Source of the DNA: CAZVJA01 sp964626885
GTDB taxonomy: Bacteria; Planctomycetota; Planctomycetia; Planctomycetales; Planctomycetaceae
Direction of reading: 5' to 3'
Assembly (NCBI GenBank): GCA_964626885.1
Contig: CAZVJA010000020.1
Location: 1 to 41,420, forward strand
Length of the DNA stretch: 41,420 nt
In this document: positions 18,618 through 26,516 of the stretch, one piece after another
Numbering within the stretch: the stretch's first letter is position 1
How the letters are laid out: each line of letters starts with the position of its first letter
Position numbers and translations under genes: made by a program
The notes under the pieces: model-generated
What the model was told of the DNA's origin: nothing
Database searches by the model: none
What the model saw: the letters and a program-made list of their open reading frames with translations, nothing else

Positions 18618-20054
18618 ATGAGCAACTTCGACCTGTTGTGGATTTTCACCGCGTTGGGGTACCTGTTGACCCTAGTCCTCATCCGCTGGGTGCTCCTGAC
18701 GAAGGAGAAGCAGCCGGTCTCGTCGGTGGCCTGGATCATGGCGATCGTGACGATTCCGTTGCTCGGCGGGTTGCTGTTTCTGATCTTTGGGATCAACACC
18801 GTCGAGAGGCGGGCGGCACGCAAGTTGCGTGCGACTCGCGCCATCTCTCGCACGATCCCCGAATTGTCGCAGTATCAACTCATCGCCGGAGAAGCACTCA
18901 GCCCGCAGCAGGAACGACTGATGCGGTTGGCAACGCATGTTACTGAGACGCACCCCACGACCGGTAACGTGGTTGAGTTGCTGGCTGATACCAACCGGAC
19001 TCAGGCTCTCATCGAGCAGGCAATTCAGTCTGCCGAGAAGACAATCCACCTGGAGTATTACATCTGGCAACCGGACCGCACCGGAACGCGCGTGCGCGAC
19101 ATGCTGATACAGAAAGCGCGCACAGGAGTGAAAGTTCGGTTCTTATATGATGGCATCGGTTCGTCGCGACTGAGCAATCGATTCCTGCAGCCGATGCGCG
19201 ACGCGGGGATTCACGTTGCGGCTTTTATTCCCGGGAGGACGTTCCGGGAACGCTGGTCGCTCAATTTGCGCAATCACCGCAAGATCGTCATTGTTGATGG
19301 GCAGACCGGGTTCACCGGCGGGATGAACATCGGCGACGAATACCTCGGCAAGAATGTACAGTTGGGATTCTGGCGCGACACTCACCTGCGCTTGCATGGC
19401 CCAACCGTCTTGCAATTGCAACAGGTGTTCGTGGAGGACTGGTATTACGCTACGAACGAGGAAGTGACGCAGCCGGAACTGTTCCCAACGCCTGTGGAAC
19501 CGGGAAACGTCACGGCGCAGGTGATTGTTGGTGAACCGGCCGGCGAAGCGCGGGCGTTTCATTCGCTGATGTTTGCAGCGATCAACGAAGCGCGGGAGCA
19601 GGTGTTGTTGGCAACCTCTTATTTCGTCCCGCCGGAATCGCTGGTGACGGCGCTCGAGACAGCTGCGCAGCGAGGCGTGAAGGTGCGCCTGCTGCTGCCG
19701 GGCAAATCGGACCATCCTTGGACTGTTTTGGCTGCGCGTTCCTATTACGAGACGCTGCTGATCGCCGGCGTTGAGATCTTTGAATATGGTGGTGGATTGC
19801 TGCATTCGAAGACACTGACGATCGACGGTACCTGGTCACTCGTGGGGAGTCCGAACTTTGACAATCGGAGCTTGATGTTGAACTTCGAGGTCGCGGTGGC
19901 TGCCTACGACTCGAAGACAGCGACGCAATTGGAAGAACAATTCGAGAGTGATCTGGCTAAGGCCAAGCGAATCGACCCGCGGGCGTGGTCGAACCGGCCA
20001 GAGCGGTATGTGCTGGCGGAGAACATCTGTCGGCTATTCGCGCCGGTGTTATAA
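18618..20054 (+). CDS. cls: Cardiolipin synthase (phospholipase D family)
   Basis: 478 residues, close to ClsA length (486 in E. coli). Two N-terminal transmembrane helices (~5-25 and ~35-57) are followed by two PLD domains with HKD motifs: NHRKIVIVDG (His220, Lys222, Asp227) followed by TGGMN, and LHSKTLTIDG (His396, Lys398, Asp403) followed by VGSPNFDNRS. The enzyme condenses two phosphatidylglycerol molecules into cardiolipin and glycerol at the inner membrane. The start at 18618 (MSNFDLLWIF) is chosen because it begins directly with the first membrane helix; the same frame is open upstream to 18384, but that extension is not membrane-like and has no counterpart in the family. Other phospholipid transferases of the PLD family are the alternative. 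Confidence 0.9.
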   Translation: MSNFDLLWIFTALGYLLTLVLIRWVLLTKEKQPVSSVAWIMAIVTIPLLGGLLFLIFGINTVERRAARKLRATRAISRTIPELSQYQLIAGEALSPQQERLMRLATHVTETHPTTGNVVELLADTNRTQALIEQAIQSAEKTIHLEYYIWQPDRTGTRVRDMLIQKARTGVKVRFLYDGIGSSRLSNRFLQPMRDAGIHVAAFIPGRTFRERWSLNLRNHRKIVIVDGQTGFTGGMNIGDEYLGKNVQLGFWRDTHLRLHGPTVLQLQQVFVEDWYYATNEEVTQPELFPTPVEPGNVTAQVIVGEPAGEARAFHSLMFAAINEAREQVLLATSYFVPPESLVTALETAAQRGVKVRLLLPGKSDHPWTVLAARSYYETLLIAGVEIFEYGGGLLHSKTLTIDGTWSLVGSPNFDNRSLMLNFEVAVAAYDSKTATQLEEQFESDLAKAKRIDPRAWSNRPERYVLAENICRLFAPVL

Positions 20055-20087
20055 ATTCTCCGGTTGAACAGAATTCGCAGTTCAACC

Positions 20088-20129
20088 AAAAAACGAACGG
20101 GGGTGGCTCGTCTTGAGTCACCCCCGTTC
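20088..20129 (-). terminator. Intrinsic terminator of the YTV gene
   Basis: A 15-bp stem with one G-U wobble, GAACGGGGGTGGCTC (20095-20109) and GAGTCACCCCCGTTC (20115-20129), and a 5-nt loop. On the minus strand the stem is followed by G and then six T residues (20093-20088), a textbook intrinsic terminator about 80 bp after the YTV stop. It may also stop plus-strand cls transcripts, though without a T run. Confidence 0.85.
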
Positions 20130-20209
20130 CGGGCAGGAATTCGAGAGATCGCGGTCATCGACGAACCAGGTGACCGACCGTCTTGGCCGGCCACCTGGGT
20201 TCTCAAGGA

Positions 20210-21595
20210 TCAACCTTTGGCATCCGCCGTCGGAGCAGCACAGGTCGGTGCGGCGCAACTGGGCGCCGCACAGGTCGGGGCAGGGCAGCAGCACTCTACA
20301 GGAACCTGCTTGCAGACGGTTCGCGGGACACAGCGGGTCATCTTGCATTGAACCTGCCGCGGAACGCAGCGGGTCACGGTCTTGTATTCGGTGCAGCAGA
20401 CCTTTCGGCAGACAGTGTAGGGCACCTTCCGCGTGCAGGTTTCATGCGTGTAGGTGCAGGTAGTGTAAGGCACCCGCTTCGTGCAGCATTCCTGCTTCAT
20501 GGTGCAGACGGTGTACGGCACCCGCTTGGTGATGCACTCTTCCGTCCAGGTGCAGGTGGTATACGGCACCCGCTTCGTGCAGCATTCCCGTGTCATGGTG
20601 CAGACGGTGTACGGCACCCGTTTCGTGCAGCATTGACGTTCCATGCGGCAAACGGTGTAGGGCACCCGCTTCGTCGTGCAGCAAGGAATTTGCCGGCAGA
20701 CAGTGTAAGGAATCTGGCAATGCTTCACTTCCTGTTCATACCGCGTGCAGCAGACTTCCTGCTGAACGACTTTCGGGCACCAGATCTTCTTGCAGCAGGT
20801 CGTCGGCGGGCACTGCACCATTTCTTTGCGGCAGCAACCTGGTTTGTAGACGCAGCAACCGGAGCAGTTCCATTCCCACGTCCCCGGGTCGCAGACACAG
20901 CGTTCGTAGCAGGGGCCGGGAATCTGTTCGGTCACGGTCTTCCACTCACCGCAGCAAACGTCAACCAGCTTCTTCTCGACGATCGGCTTGCAGATGGTGT
21001 AGCAGACGTCGCGATAGCAGGTTTGGGTTTCGGTCTTATAAGTCGTGCAGCAGACATCACGATAGCAGGTCTCGTAAACCGGCTTGCAGGTCGTGTAGCA
21101 GACATCGCGGTAGCAGGTCTGGTAGCAGGGCTTGCAGACCGTGTAGCAGACATCTTTGTAGCACGTCTGATAGCATGGCTTCCGGACTTTGCAGCAGACG
21201 TCTTTGTAACAGGTCTGGTAGCAGGGCTTGCAGACGGTGTAACAGACGTCACGGTAGCAGGTCTGATAGCAGGGCTTGCAGACCGTGTAGCATTCATCGC
21301 GATAGCAGGTTTCGCGAACTTTTTTCGTGCAGGTCACCGGCACCTGCTCGCAGACGCGGTCGTAGACGGTCTTGCAGCACGTGTATTCCTGCTGCTCCCA
21401 GACCGTTTCCATCACCGTCTTATAGCAAGTGCTTCCGCACTGCTTGGCGGCACAATAATCACAGCTTGGTTGGCAGGCGTGGGTGGGGCAGCAACGATAG
21501 CGCGCCGCACCGCAGTAACCCGCATTCGCGGTTTGGACGACGCCCAAGGCCAGTACGAGGCCGAGCAGGGCGGCGATCCGTGTTGTGTTCTTCAT
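20210..21595 (-). CDS. Cysteine-rich YTV-repeat cell-wall protein
   Basis: 461 residues; I count 83 cysteines (18%). The start at 21595 gives a clear Sec signal peptide (MKNTTRIAALLGLVLALGVV, cleavage near ANA-G) and has GGGGGA at 8-nt spacing; the longer frame to 21685 is rejected. Two arrays of 16-residue repeats are present: seven units of the type CYRDVCYTVCKPCYQT at residues 97-208, and six of the type CCTKRVPYTVCTMTRE at 306-401, separated by a Cys-rich spacer. The tail is an Ala/Pro/Cys stretch (CAAP repeats, ~440-455). YTV-repeat proteins are a planctomycete family, reported in the proteinaceous cell walls of that group; the cysteines probably cross-link by disulfides. It ends at a strong terminator, as expected for an abundant structural protein. 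Confidence 0.9.
   Translation of the reverse strand: MKNTTRIAALLGLVLALGVVQTANAGYCGAARYRCCPTHACQPSCDYCAAKQCGSTCYKTVMETVWEQQEYTCCKTVYDRVCEQVPVTCTKKVRETCYRDECYTVCKPCYQTCYRDVCYTVCKPCYQTCYKDVCCKVRKPCYQTCYKDVCYTVCKPCYQTCYRDVCYTTCKPVYETCYRDVCCTTYKTETQTCYRDVCYTICKPIVEKKLVDVCCGEWKTVTEQIPGPCYERCVCDPGTWEWNCSGCCVYKPGCCRKEMVQCPPTTCCKKIWCPKVVQQEVCCTRYEQEVKHCQIPYTVCRQIPCCTTKRVPYTVCRMERQCCTKRVPYTVCTMTRECCTKRVPYTTCTWTEECITKRVPYTVCTMKQECCTKRVPYTTCTYTHETCTRKVPYTVCRKVCCTEYKTVTRCVPRQVQCKMTRCVPRTVCKQVPVECCCPAPTCAAPSCAAPTCAAPTADAKG
20393..20680 (-). repeat. Six 48-bp coding repeats (C-terminal YTV array)
   Basis: Six direct 48-bp units encode residues 306-401 of the YTV protein. The consensus has K-R-V-P-Y-T-V/T-C at its core, with variable positions after the cysteine. 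The units are in exact 16-codon register with no spacers, which distinguishes them from a CRISPR array. Confidence 0.9.
20972..21307 (-). repeat. Seven 48-bp coding repeats (N-terminal Cys-rich array)
   Basis: Seven direct 48-bp units encode residues 97-208. The consensus is C-Y-R/K-D-V-C-Y-T-V-C-K-P-C-Y-Q-T. Units 1 to 5 are closest to each other; units 6 and 7 are divergent. The period of 16 residues is the same as in the second array although the motif differs, suggesting a common structural repeat. Confidence 0.9.
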
Positions 21596-21923
21596 GAGTG
21601 TGGTCCCCCAATCGGCTTCAACTGAATCCCAAAATGGGCGATAGATTTCGCCCGTCGCAGATAGATTCGTCATTAAGGTTCGCACACTTGAGCCATCACG
21701 CGCATTCCGCCAGAATTACCATGTCGGCGAAATTCGCGTCAGCACAACGGTTTACGAATTCAGAATCTCGCGACGTTTCCGCAGTTTGCTGACCCCAAAC
21801 TAACGCCAGCGGGTCTGTTTTCGCGTCACACTCGGGGGAAAACGCCCAAATTGAGGATGTCAACTTTTCGGATCGGGAGTTGTTGAGAATTTTCACCTTG
21901 GATGATTGACGGTAAGGTCTTTG
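21596..21923. other. Upstream region of the YTV gene
   Basis: This ~330-bp stretch should carry the promoter of the YTV gene. On the minus strand a TTGACA occurs at 21863-21858, about 265 bp from the start codon, but no good -10 box lies 16-18 nt further on, so I do not call a promoter. No ORF with a credible start was seen here. Confidence 0.4.
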
Positions 21924-22046
21924 ATGATTGTGCTCAGGTTATGGGGGGCTGCGATCGGCCTTGGCCTCGTGCTGAAATTGGTCAGGCACACCGAGGAAGG
22001 TGATCCACATCAATCAGTTTGGCAACGAACCATTCATAGAACCTGA
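21924..22046 (+). CDS. Possible 40-residue membrane peptide
   Basis: An ATG at 21924, with AAGG about 7 nt upstream, opens a 40-codon frame. The product begins MIVLRLWGAAIGLGLVLKLV, one short hydrophobic helix, and continues with a polar tail ending RTIHRT. The stop lies 86 bp before the sugar isomerase-like gene, so it could be a leader or first gene of that unit. Support is only the ribosome binding site and the hydrophobic start; it may be chance. Confidence 0.3.
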   Translation: MIVLRLWGAAIGLGLVLKLVRHTEEGDPHQSVWQRTIHRT

Positions 22047-22132
22047 GCAACTCAAGATGGGTGGCAGCCACACGTTCGACACTCGATGACGAGAATGTCC
22101 CACTTGAATACCAACCGGAAAGTTGTCACAGC

Positions 22133-22957
22133 ATGAAGTTTGCAATCTGCCAGGAATTGTTTGTCGACTGGGATTGGGAAAGACAGTGCCGATTTATCGC
22201 CCAAGTGGGCTACAACGGGATCGAACTGGCTCCGTTCACCCTGGCTCCGCGAATCGAGCAGGTCACTGCCAGCGAAAGAACGCGACTGCGTAAACGGGCA
22301 GAGGATCACGGGTTACAGATCATCGGATTGCACTGGCTGTTGGCAAAGACCGAGGGTTTACACCTGACTACCGCGAGTGCACCCGTCCGCAAGGCAACAG
22401 CCAGTTATCTGGTCGAGTTGGGGAATGCCTGTGCGGATCTGGGGGGCAATCTCATGGTCTTTGGTTCCCCCCAGCAGAGGAATCTGGAAGCGGGAATGGG
22501 GCGTGAACAAGCGTTAGCGAATGCGGCTGAAGTCTTTCGAATGGCCCTCCCGGCACTGGGAGAGCGGGGGGTCCGCATCTGCATGGAACCCCTGACGACG
22601 CGGGAGACCGACTTCATCAATACCTGCGCCGAGGCGATGGAGTTGATTCGGATGGTGGATCGGCCGAACTTTGTTTTGCATCAAGATGTGAAAGCGATGC
22701 TCGGCGCGGAAACGAAACCGATTCCAGAACTCATTGAGGAGTTCGCGCCGCACGTTGGTCACTTTCATGTCAACGATTCGAACTTGCTCGGACCTGGAAT
22801 GGGCGAGACCGACTTCGCGCCGATCTTTCGCGCGCTTCAAAAGGTGCGCTACGAGGGTTGGGTATCGGTTGAAGTGTTCGACTACGCGCCTGGTTGCGAA
22901 CGCATCGCGCGCGAAAGTTTTGAGTACATGCAGTCCGTGTTGGCGCGAATTTCGTAG
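22133..22957 (+). CDS. Xylose isomerase-like TIM-barrel sugar epimerase/isomerase
   Basis: 274 residues, beginning MKFAICQELF with GGAAAG 11 nt upstream; the frame is open back to 22061 but that extension is not family-like. The AP-endonuclease-2/xylose-isomerase-like TIM barrel is recognised from GYNGIELAPFTL (~27-38) and the four metal ligands expected for the family: Glu152 (MEPLTTRETD), Asp185 (VLHQDVKAM), His212 (HFHVND) and Glu247 (VSVEVFD). Members interconvert ketoses or hydroxypyruvate-type substrates with a divalent metal in the cytoplasm; the substrate cannot be read from the sequence. The gene stands alone and is followed at once by an AT-rich terminator. Confidence 0.82.
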   Translation: MKFAICQELFVDWDWERQCRFIAQVGYNGIELAPFTLAPRIEQVTASERTRLRKRAEDHGLQIIGLHWLLAKTEGLHLTTASAPVRKATASYLVELGNACADLGGNLMVFGSPQQRNLEAGMGREQALANAAEVFRMALPALGERGVRICMEPLTTRETDFINTCAEAMELIRMVDRPNFVLHQDVKAMLGAETKPIPELIEEFAPHVGHFHVNDSNLLGPGMGETDFAPIFRALQKVRYEGWVSVEVFDYAPGCERIARESFEYMQSVLARIS

Positions 22958-22977
22958 CGAAAGATAGTGTTCGACGG

Positions 22978-23009
22978 AAAAATTTTCGAAAATTGCGAAA
23001 ATTTTTTTT
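22978..23009 (+). terminator. Intrinsic terminator after the TIM-barrel gene
   Basis: An 11-bp AT-rich stem, AAAAATTTTCG (22978-22988) and CGAAAATTTTT (22996-23006), with a 7-nt loop, continuing into a run of eight T (23002-23009). It lies 20 bp after the TIM-barrel stop. Confidence 0.75.
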
Positions 23010-23523
23010 AGGCATGATTCAGCACGCGGCGCAAATAAACTTCGCTAGCGAATTCTTTGCTTCGCGATCATTCATTGAAAATCACGATCGACACAATTGC
23101 GAAAAAATATCGGAAATTCCAGTGTCAAACGCATGTCGCGCTTAGACACAAACGCGATGTGATGCATCAGGTCGCGCCGAAACGACGGTAAATCGTGGTC
23201 GAAACGCATTAGGTTGCCTGCGCCTATGAGCATCGCGCGACGGGCCAAACACGTCAGATCTGGGTTGCAGAATTTCCGGAAATCTTTAGTATGACTCGCA
23301 TTAGTTGCAGACGCTTGTGACACGAACGATGTCCTTCAACGATTGATGGCGAACTTCACGCAAGCATTCGAATGAAAGACATCAGTGAAACACAGGTTGA
23401 TGCACCTGGCTTGTCATGGTTGACAAGTCGAGGCGTTCAGAACGTGGTAACGCTTTGCCGAATATGAGCCCGGTGTGCCAGCGGCAAGGCAACCACAGGT
23501 TGGCTCTGTAAGGAGGAACTACG
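23010..23523. other. Long leader region before the lysine-rich gene
   Basis: About 510 bp with no credible protein-coding gene. It contains a perfect dyad CTTGTCA-tggt-TGACAAG at 23410-23427 (7-bp arms, 4-bp gap), which includes a TTGACA at 23420-23425, about 100 bp before the lysine-rich start. The dyad could be an operator or part of a promoter, but I cannot identify a matching -10 box. The AT-rich stretch near 23080-23120 contrasts with neighbouring coding DNA. Confidence 0.45.
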
Positions 23524-23601
23524 GTGGCCAAGAAGAAAGCGACGAAGAAGAAGGGTGCTAAGAAGTCCGCGAAGAAAAAGGGAGCGCGCAAGAAGAAGTA
23601 A
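23524..23601 (+). CDS. 25-residue lysine-rich, histone-tail-like protein
   Basis: A GTG start at 23524 is preceded by a near-perfect ribosome binding site (AAGGAGG, ending about 8 nt upstream). The product starts MAKKKATKKKGAKKSAKK and ends ARKKK: 25 residues with 14 lysines, 1 arginine, 5 alanines and no acidic or aromatic residue. A strong intrinsic terminator begins 40 bp after the stop, so the transcript is a dedicated single-gene unit. Composition resembles the C-terminal tails of bacterial histone H1-like proteins, which bind DNA or RNA non-specifically; that role is inferred. It has no globular domain, so it may be a free-standing tail. Too short for normal gene finders and probably unannotated. 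Confidence 0.75.
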   Translation: MAKKKATKKKGAKKSAKKKGARKKK

Positions 23602-23641
23602 CAGCTCCTGTTGAGGACTACCTCAACGTGCTAAATCGAGT

Positions 23642-23680
23642 GAGAAGCGGCCGGATGATTCCTGCCGCTTCTCCTTTTTT
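23642..23680 (+). terminator. Strong intrinsic terminator of the lysine-rich gene
   Basis: A perfect 10-bp stem, GAGAAGCGGC (23642-23651) and GCCGCTTCTC (23664-23673), with a 12-nt loop, followed by CTTTTTT. This is one of the clearest terminators in the window, and its only upstream plus-strand gene is the 25-residue ORF. Confidence 0.9.
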
Positions 23681-23895
23681 ATGAACCCTTCCCTTACAAA
23701 TCTGTTCCCATTGAAAATGGAACTCTTCGTGGAAGACGGAACATCGGACTGGAGCCTCATTCCGCAACAGCACGGGGGCCCGTTCATCACCCCGCCACCT
23801 ACCGCACCGGACGCTTGATGGTGCCTCGTAACTGTTTTAGGAAAACAGGTTGTTGCGATGCAGGTTTCTTTTGTCCGCCCCTTCATCCACCATGG

Positions 23896-24627
23896 TCAGT
23901 CCGCCACGAAGGGGACTTCCTTACCGGTGATGTCGTGCAGTGCATTCAGTGCGGCTCTTTGTTCCGCTTCTTTCTTGCTCGATCCCCAGGCAGCCGGAAA
24001 GACCTGTGAGCCGATCGCTGCCGAGACCTTGAAACATTTCGAATGGTCCGGCCCTTTCTCGTCGAGCAGGTGGTACATCGGCGTTTCACCATGGCTTTTT
24101 TGCGCGACTTGCTGCAACAGACTTTTGTAATTCTTCGACTGATCGAAGTCGGTCGCAGCCTCTATTTCGTCTGTATAAGCCCTTTCGACAAACTCGCGAG
24201 TTACGACATTTCCCCCGTCGAGATAGATTGCCGCAACCACCGACTCGAACACCCCCGCGAGAATTGAGATCGGGATCCGGTCGTTCATTGCCAGACCTTT
24301 CCCGACCATCAGAAAACGAGTGAGCCCCAGTCGTTCCGTCAGATCGGCACAGGTCGTGCGGCTGACCAACGAAGATTTTATTCGAGTGAGTTCCCCTTCC
24401 GGTTGCTCAGGAAATCGGTGATACAGCATTTCGCAGATGATCGCCCCGAGGATGGCATCTCCCAGAAACTCAAGCCGTTCGTTCGATTCGAGTCGCGTTC
24501 GGGCGACGGAAGCATGAGTCAGCGCGGTCTCAAGCAGCGTGGGATTCTGGAATCGGTAGTGCAGGACTTCTTCCTCGCAGGCCTTCAGCCTGTCGTTCAG
24601 GGAGGAGAAGTCGGTGTTGCCTGCCAT
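23896..24627 (-). CDS. rnc: Ribonuclease III
   Basis: 243 residues with the normal two-domain layout: an endonuclease domain (~15-160) and a double-stranded RNA-binding domain (~170-238, ending GSSKKEAEQRAALNAL). The signature NERLEFLGD covers residues 49-57, with Glu50, Glu53 and Asp57 in catalytic positions. The second metal-binding segment reads SILAGVFESVVAAIYLD: Glu128 is kept, but the residue aligned with E. coli Asp114 is Gly125. RNase III cuts structured RNAs such as rRNA precursors. It is divergent from the HtrA gene. A small dyad CTGTTTT/AAAACAG at 23832-23848 lies after the stop but lacks a T run. Confidence 0.92.
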   Translation of the reverse strand: MAGNTDFSSLNDRLKACEEEVLHYRFQNPTLLETALTHASVARTRLESNERLEFLGDAILGAIICEMLYHRFPEQPEGELTRIKSSLVSRTTCADLTERLGLTRFLMVGKGLAMNDRIPISILAGVFESVVAAIYLDGGNVVTREFVERAYTDEIEAATDFDQSKNYKSLLQQVAQKSHGETPMYHLLDEKGPDHSKCFKVSAAIGSQVFPAAWGSSKKEAEQRAALNALHDITGKEVPFVAD

Positions 24628-24872
24628 AAGTGACCCGATTGAGCCGGACGGAGTCGTAACTGCTTCAGACTATGGGAGATCTGAAAGCTTGTCAACGGGC
24701 GTCTCCGAGGTGTTTCCATCCTGGACGCACAGCAGGCAAACGCTTCCACCGTTCTTAGCGTAGATAGGAAATACAGAGCACTTTTCGAGATGACGGTCAA
24801 AGCAAATAATTTCGGATGTCGTCGAGGATGTCCGGACTAGAAACGATTTACTGGCAAGGCAGGAGGAAAGAG

Positions 24873-26378
24873 ATGAAAACGATTCGAAGTCATGCAGCAT
24901 GGTTAGGAGCGGTTGCCTTGGGCATTTTTCTGGTCGGGGCGGCTGTTGGATTGGCGGGAAAAGAGGCGGGGGCACCGCTTCCGTCGACGCACGCCGCCCG
25001 CGAACTTTCAGCGGCATTCCGAAACGCCGCGAAAGAGGTGCTTCCCAGCATGGTTGTCATTGAGACGCGAGGCAAGGCGGTGCGGGTCAATGGCGAGCTT
25101 CGCTCACCATTCGACGATGAGGAGAGCCCGTTTGGCGACTTATTCCGCAACAACCCGGAATTGCGTGAATTTTTCCGCAACCGTCCGCGACAGATGCCGG
25201 CTCCGCGCGGAATGGGTTCTGGGTTCATTATCGACTCGAAGGGGGTCATTCTGACAAATAGCCACGTGGTTCAAAACGCGGCAGAAGTCAAGGTTCGTCT
25301 GTATGACGGCCGGGAGTTTACCGGGACCGACATCAAGACGGATCCCCGCTCGGACGTCGCCGTGGTACACATTAATGCGACAGGGTTACAGCCTGTTCGG
25401 ATGGGCAACAGCAACAACGTTGAGATCGGTGACTGGGTACTCGCCGTTGGTAGCCCGTTCGGGCTCGACATGTCGGTCACTGCAGGCATCATCAGTGCCA
25501 AAGGGCGTGGTCCAGGCATCAATCAGCGGGAGGATTATCTCCAGACCGATGCCGCCATTAACCCCGGTAACAGCGGTGGACCACTTGTGAATCTGGAGGG
25601 AGAAGTCATCGGGATTAACACCGCAATCTCCTCGCGGAGCGGAGGTTACGAGGGAATCGGCTTTACGATCCCCATCGACATGGCCCGCTGGGTCGCAGAC
25701 CAGCTTGTCTCGAAGGGACAAGTCAGCCGTGCCTATCTCGGCGTGGGGATTCAACCGGTTGATGCGAGCATCGCCAAGAAATTCCAGGTTCCCGTGGGAG
25801 AGGGAGCGCTCGTCAACATGGTCGGTCCGAAATCGCCCGCAGCGGATGCCAAGGTGGAACTGGCTGACATTGTTCTCGAATTGAACGGCCAGAAGGTCAC
25901 GAACCCGCGAAATCTGCAAGGCATCGTCGAGCAGCTCGAGGTCGGTAAATCGTATCCGATGGTTGTGATGCGTAACGGCGAGAAAATCACTCTCAGCGTC
26001 ACCATGGGGGCCATGCCGGAAAACTACGGCAGCATGATTGACGAGAAGGAAGGAGAATCAACGCCCGAAGAATCCCGGAAGGAAAACTTCGACGAGCTTG
26101 GCCTGGACGTTCGTGAATTGACCCCGGAGCTTGCCAAGCAATTGGACATGCCCGAAGGATCGAAGGGGGTCGTTATTGGCAGCGTCAAGGATGACAGTCC
26201 CGCGGAACGGGCGGGATTGAGGGCTGGTCTTGTGATTGAGCGCGTCGGCAAGACCACTGTCACGACACCGGAAGAGTTCAAAAACGCGATGAAGGAGCAG
26301 TCTCTCAAAGAGGGAATTTCCTTGCTCGTCCGCAGCGGAGCCGGATCACGGTTCATAGTCATCCAATCCGCGAACTAG
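24873..26378 (+). CDS. HtrA/DegP-type periplasmic serine protease
   Basis: 501 residues, starting at 24873 after a perfect AGGAGG at 7-8 nt spacing; the longer frame to 24816 is rejected. An N-terminal hydrophobic segment (~7-28) acts as signal peptide or anchor. The trypsin-like domain carries His131 (TNSHVV), Asp161 (RSDVAVV) and Ser234 (NPGNSGGPL), a complete triad. Two PDZ domains follow: AYLGVGIQPVDASIAKKF onward (~290-385) and, after an acidic linker, LGLDVRELTPELAKQL onward (~410-500). This is the architecture of Do-family proteases (DegP/DegQ/MucD), which degrade or refold misfolded envelope proteins. DegP, DegQ or MucD cannot be told apart by eye, so no symbol is given. Followed by a terminator. 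Confidence 0.93.
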   Translation: MKTIRSHAAWLGAVALGIFLVGAAVGLAGKEAGAPLPSTHAARELSAAFRNAAKEVLPSMVVIETRGKAVRVNGELRSPFDDEESPFGDLFRNNPELREFFRNRPRQMPAPRGMGSGFIIDSKGVILTNSHVVQNAAEVKVRLYDGREFTGTDIKTDPRSDVAVVHINATGLQPVRMGNSNNVEIGDWVLAVGSPFGLDMSVTAGIISAKGRGPGINQREDYLQTDAAINPGNSGGPLVNLEGEVIGINTAISSRSGGYEGIGFTIPIDMARWVADQLVSKGQVSRAYLGVGIQPVDASIAKKFQVPVGEGALVNMVGPKSPAADAKVELADIVLELNGQKVTNPRNLQGIVEQLEVGKSYPMVVMRNGEKITLSVTMGAMPENYGSMIDEKEGESTPEESRKENFDELGLDVRELTPELAKQLDMPEGSKGVVIGSVKDDSPAERAGLRAGLVIERVGKTTVTTPEEFKNAMKEQSLKEGISLLVRSGAGSRFIVIQSAN

Positions 26379-26429
26379 GAATTCGGATCGTGGACCGGGG
26401 AGCCTAACCAAAACATCGGCTCTGCAACG

Positions 26430-26486
26430 ACCGGCCGGATGCGTCGGCAACCCAACCCCCGTTGACGCTCTGGCCGGTTTTTTTTT
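26430..26486 (+). terminator. Intrinsic terminator of the HtrA gene
   Basis: Outer stem ACCGGCC (26430-26436) with GGCCGGT (26472-26478) and inner stem GCGTC (26441-26445) with GACGC (26464-26468), separated by a small internal loop, then a run of nine T (26478-26486). It lies about 50 bp after the protease stop. Confidence 0.8.
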
Positions 26487-26516
26487 ACCGGTCGTCTCAA
26501 GGACCGGGTTCCTTCG

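Noticed and set aside
20393..21307. CRISPR-like arrays of 48-bp repeats
   Set aside because: The units are contiguous without unique spacers and are in codon register within a protein gene.
20183..21625. 480-codon plus-strand open frame
   Set aside because: It mirrors the YTV repeat gene; the minus-strand product has signal peptide, ribosome binding site, family repeats and terminator.
23072..23323. 83-codon minus-strand frame
   Set aside because: No credible ribosome binding site or domain, in an AT-rich intergenic region.
23382..23591. Phe-rich 69-codon minus-strand frame
   Set aside because: It is the reverse complement of the lysine codons (AAG/AAA to CTT/TTT); the plus strand has the ribosome binding site and terminator.
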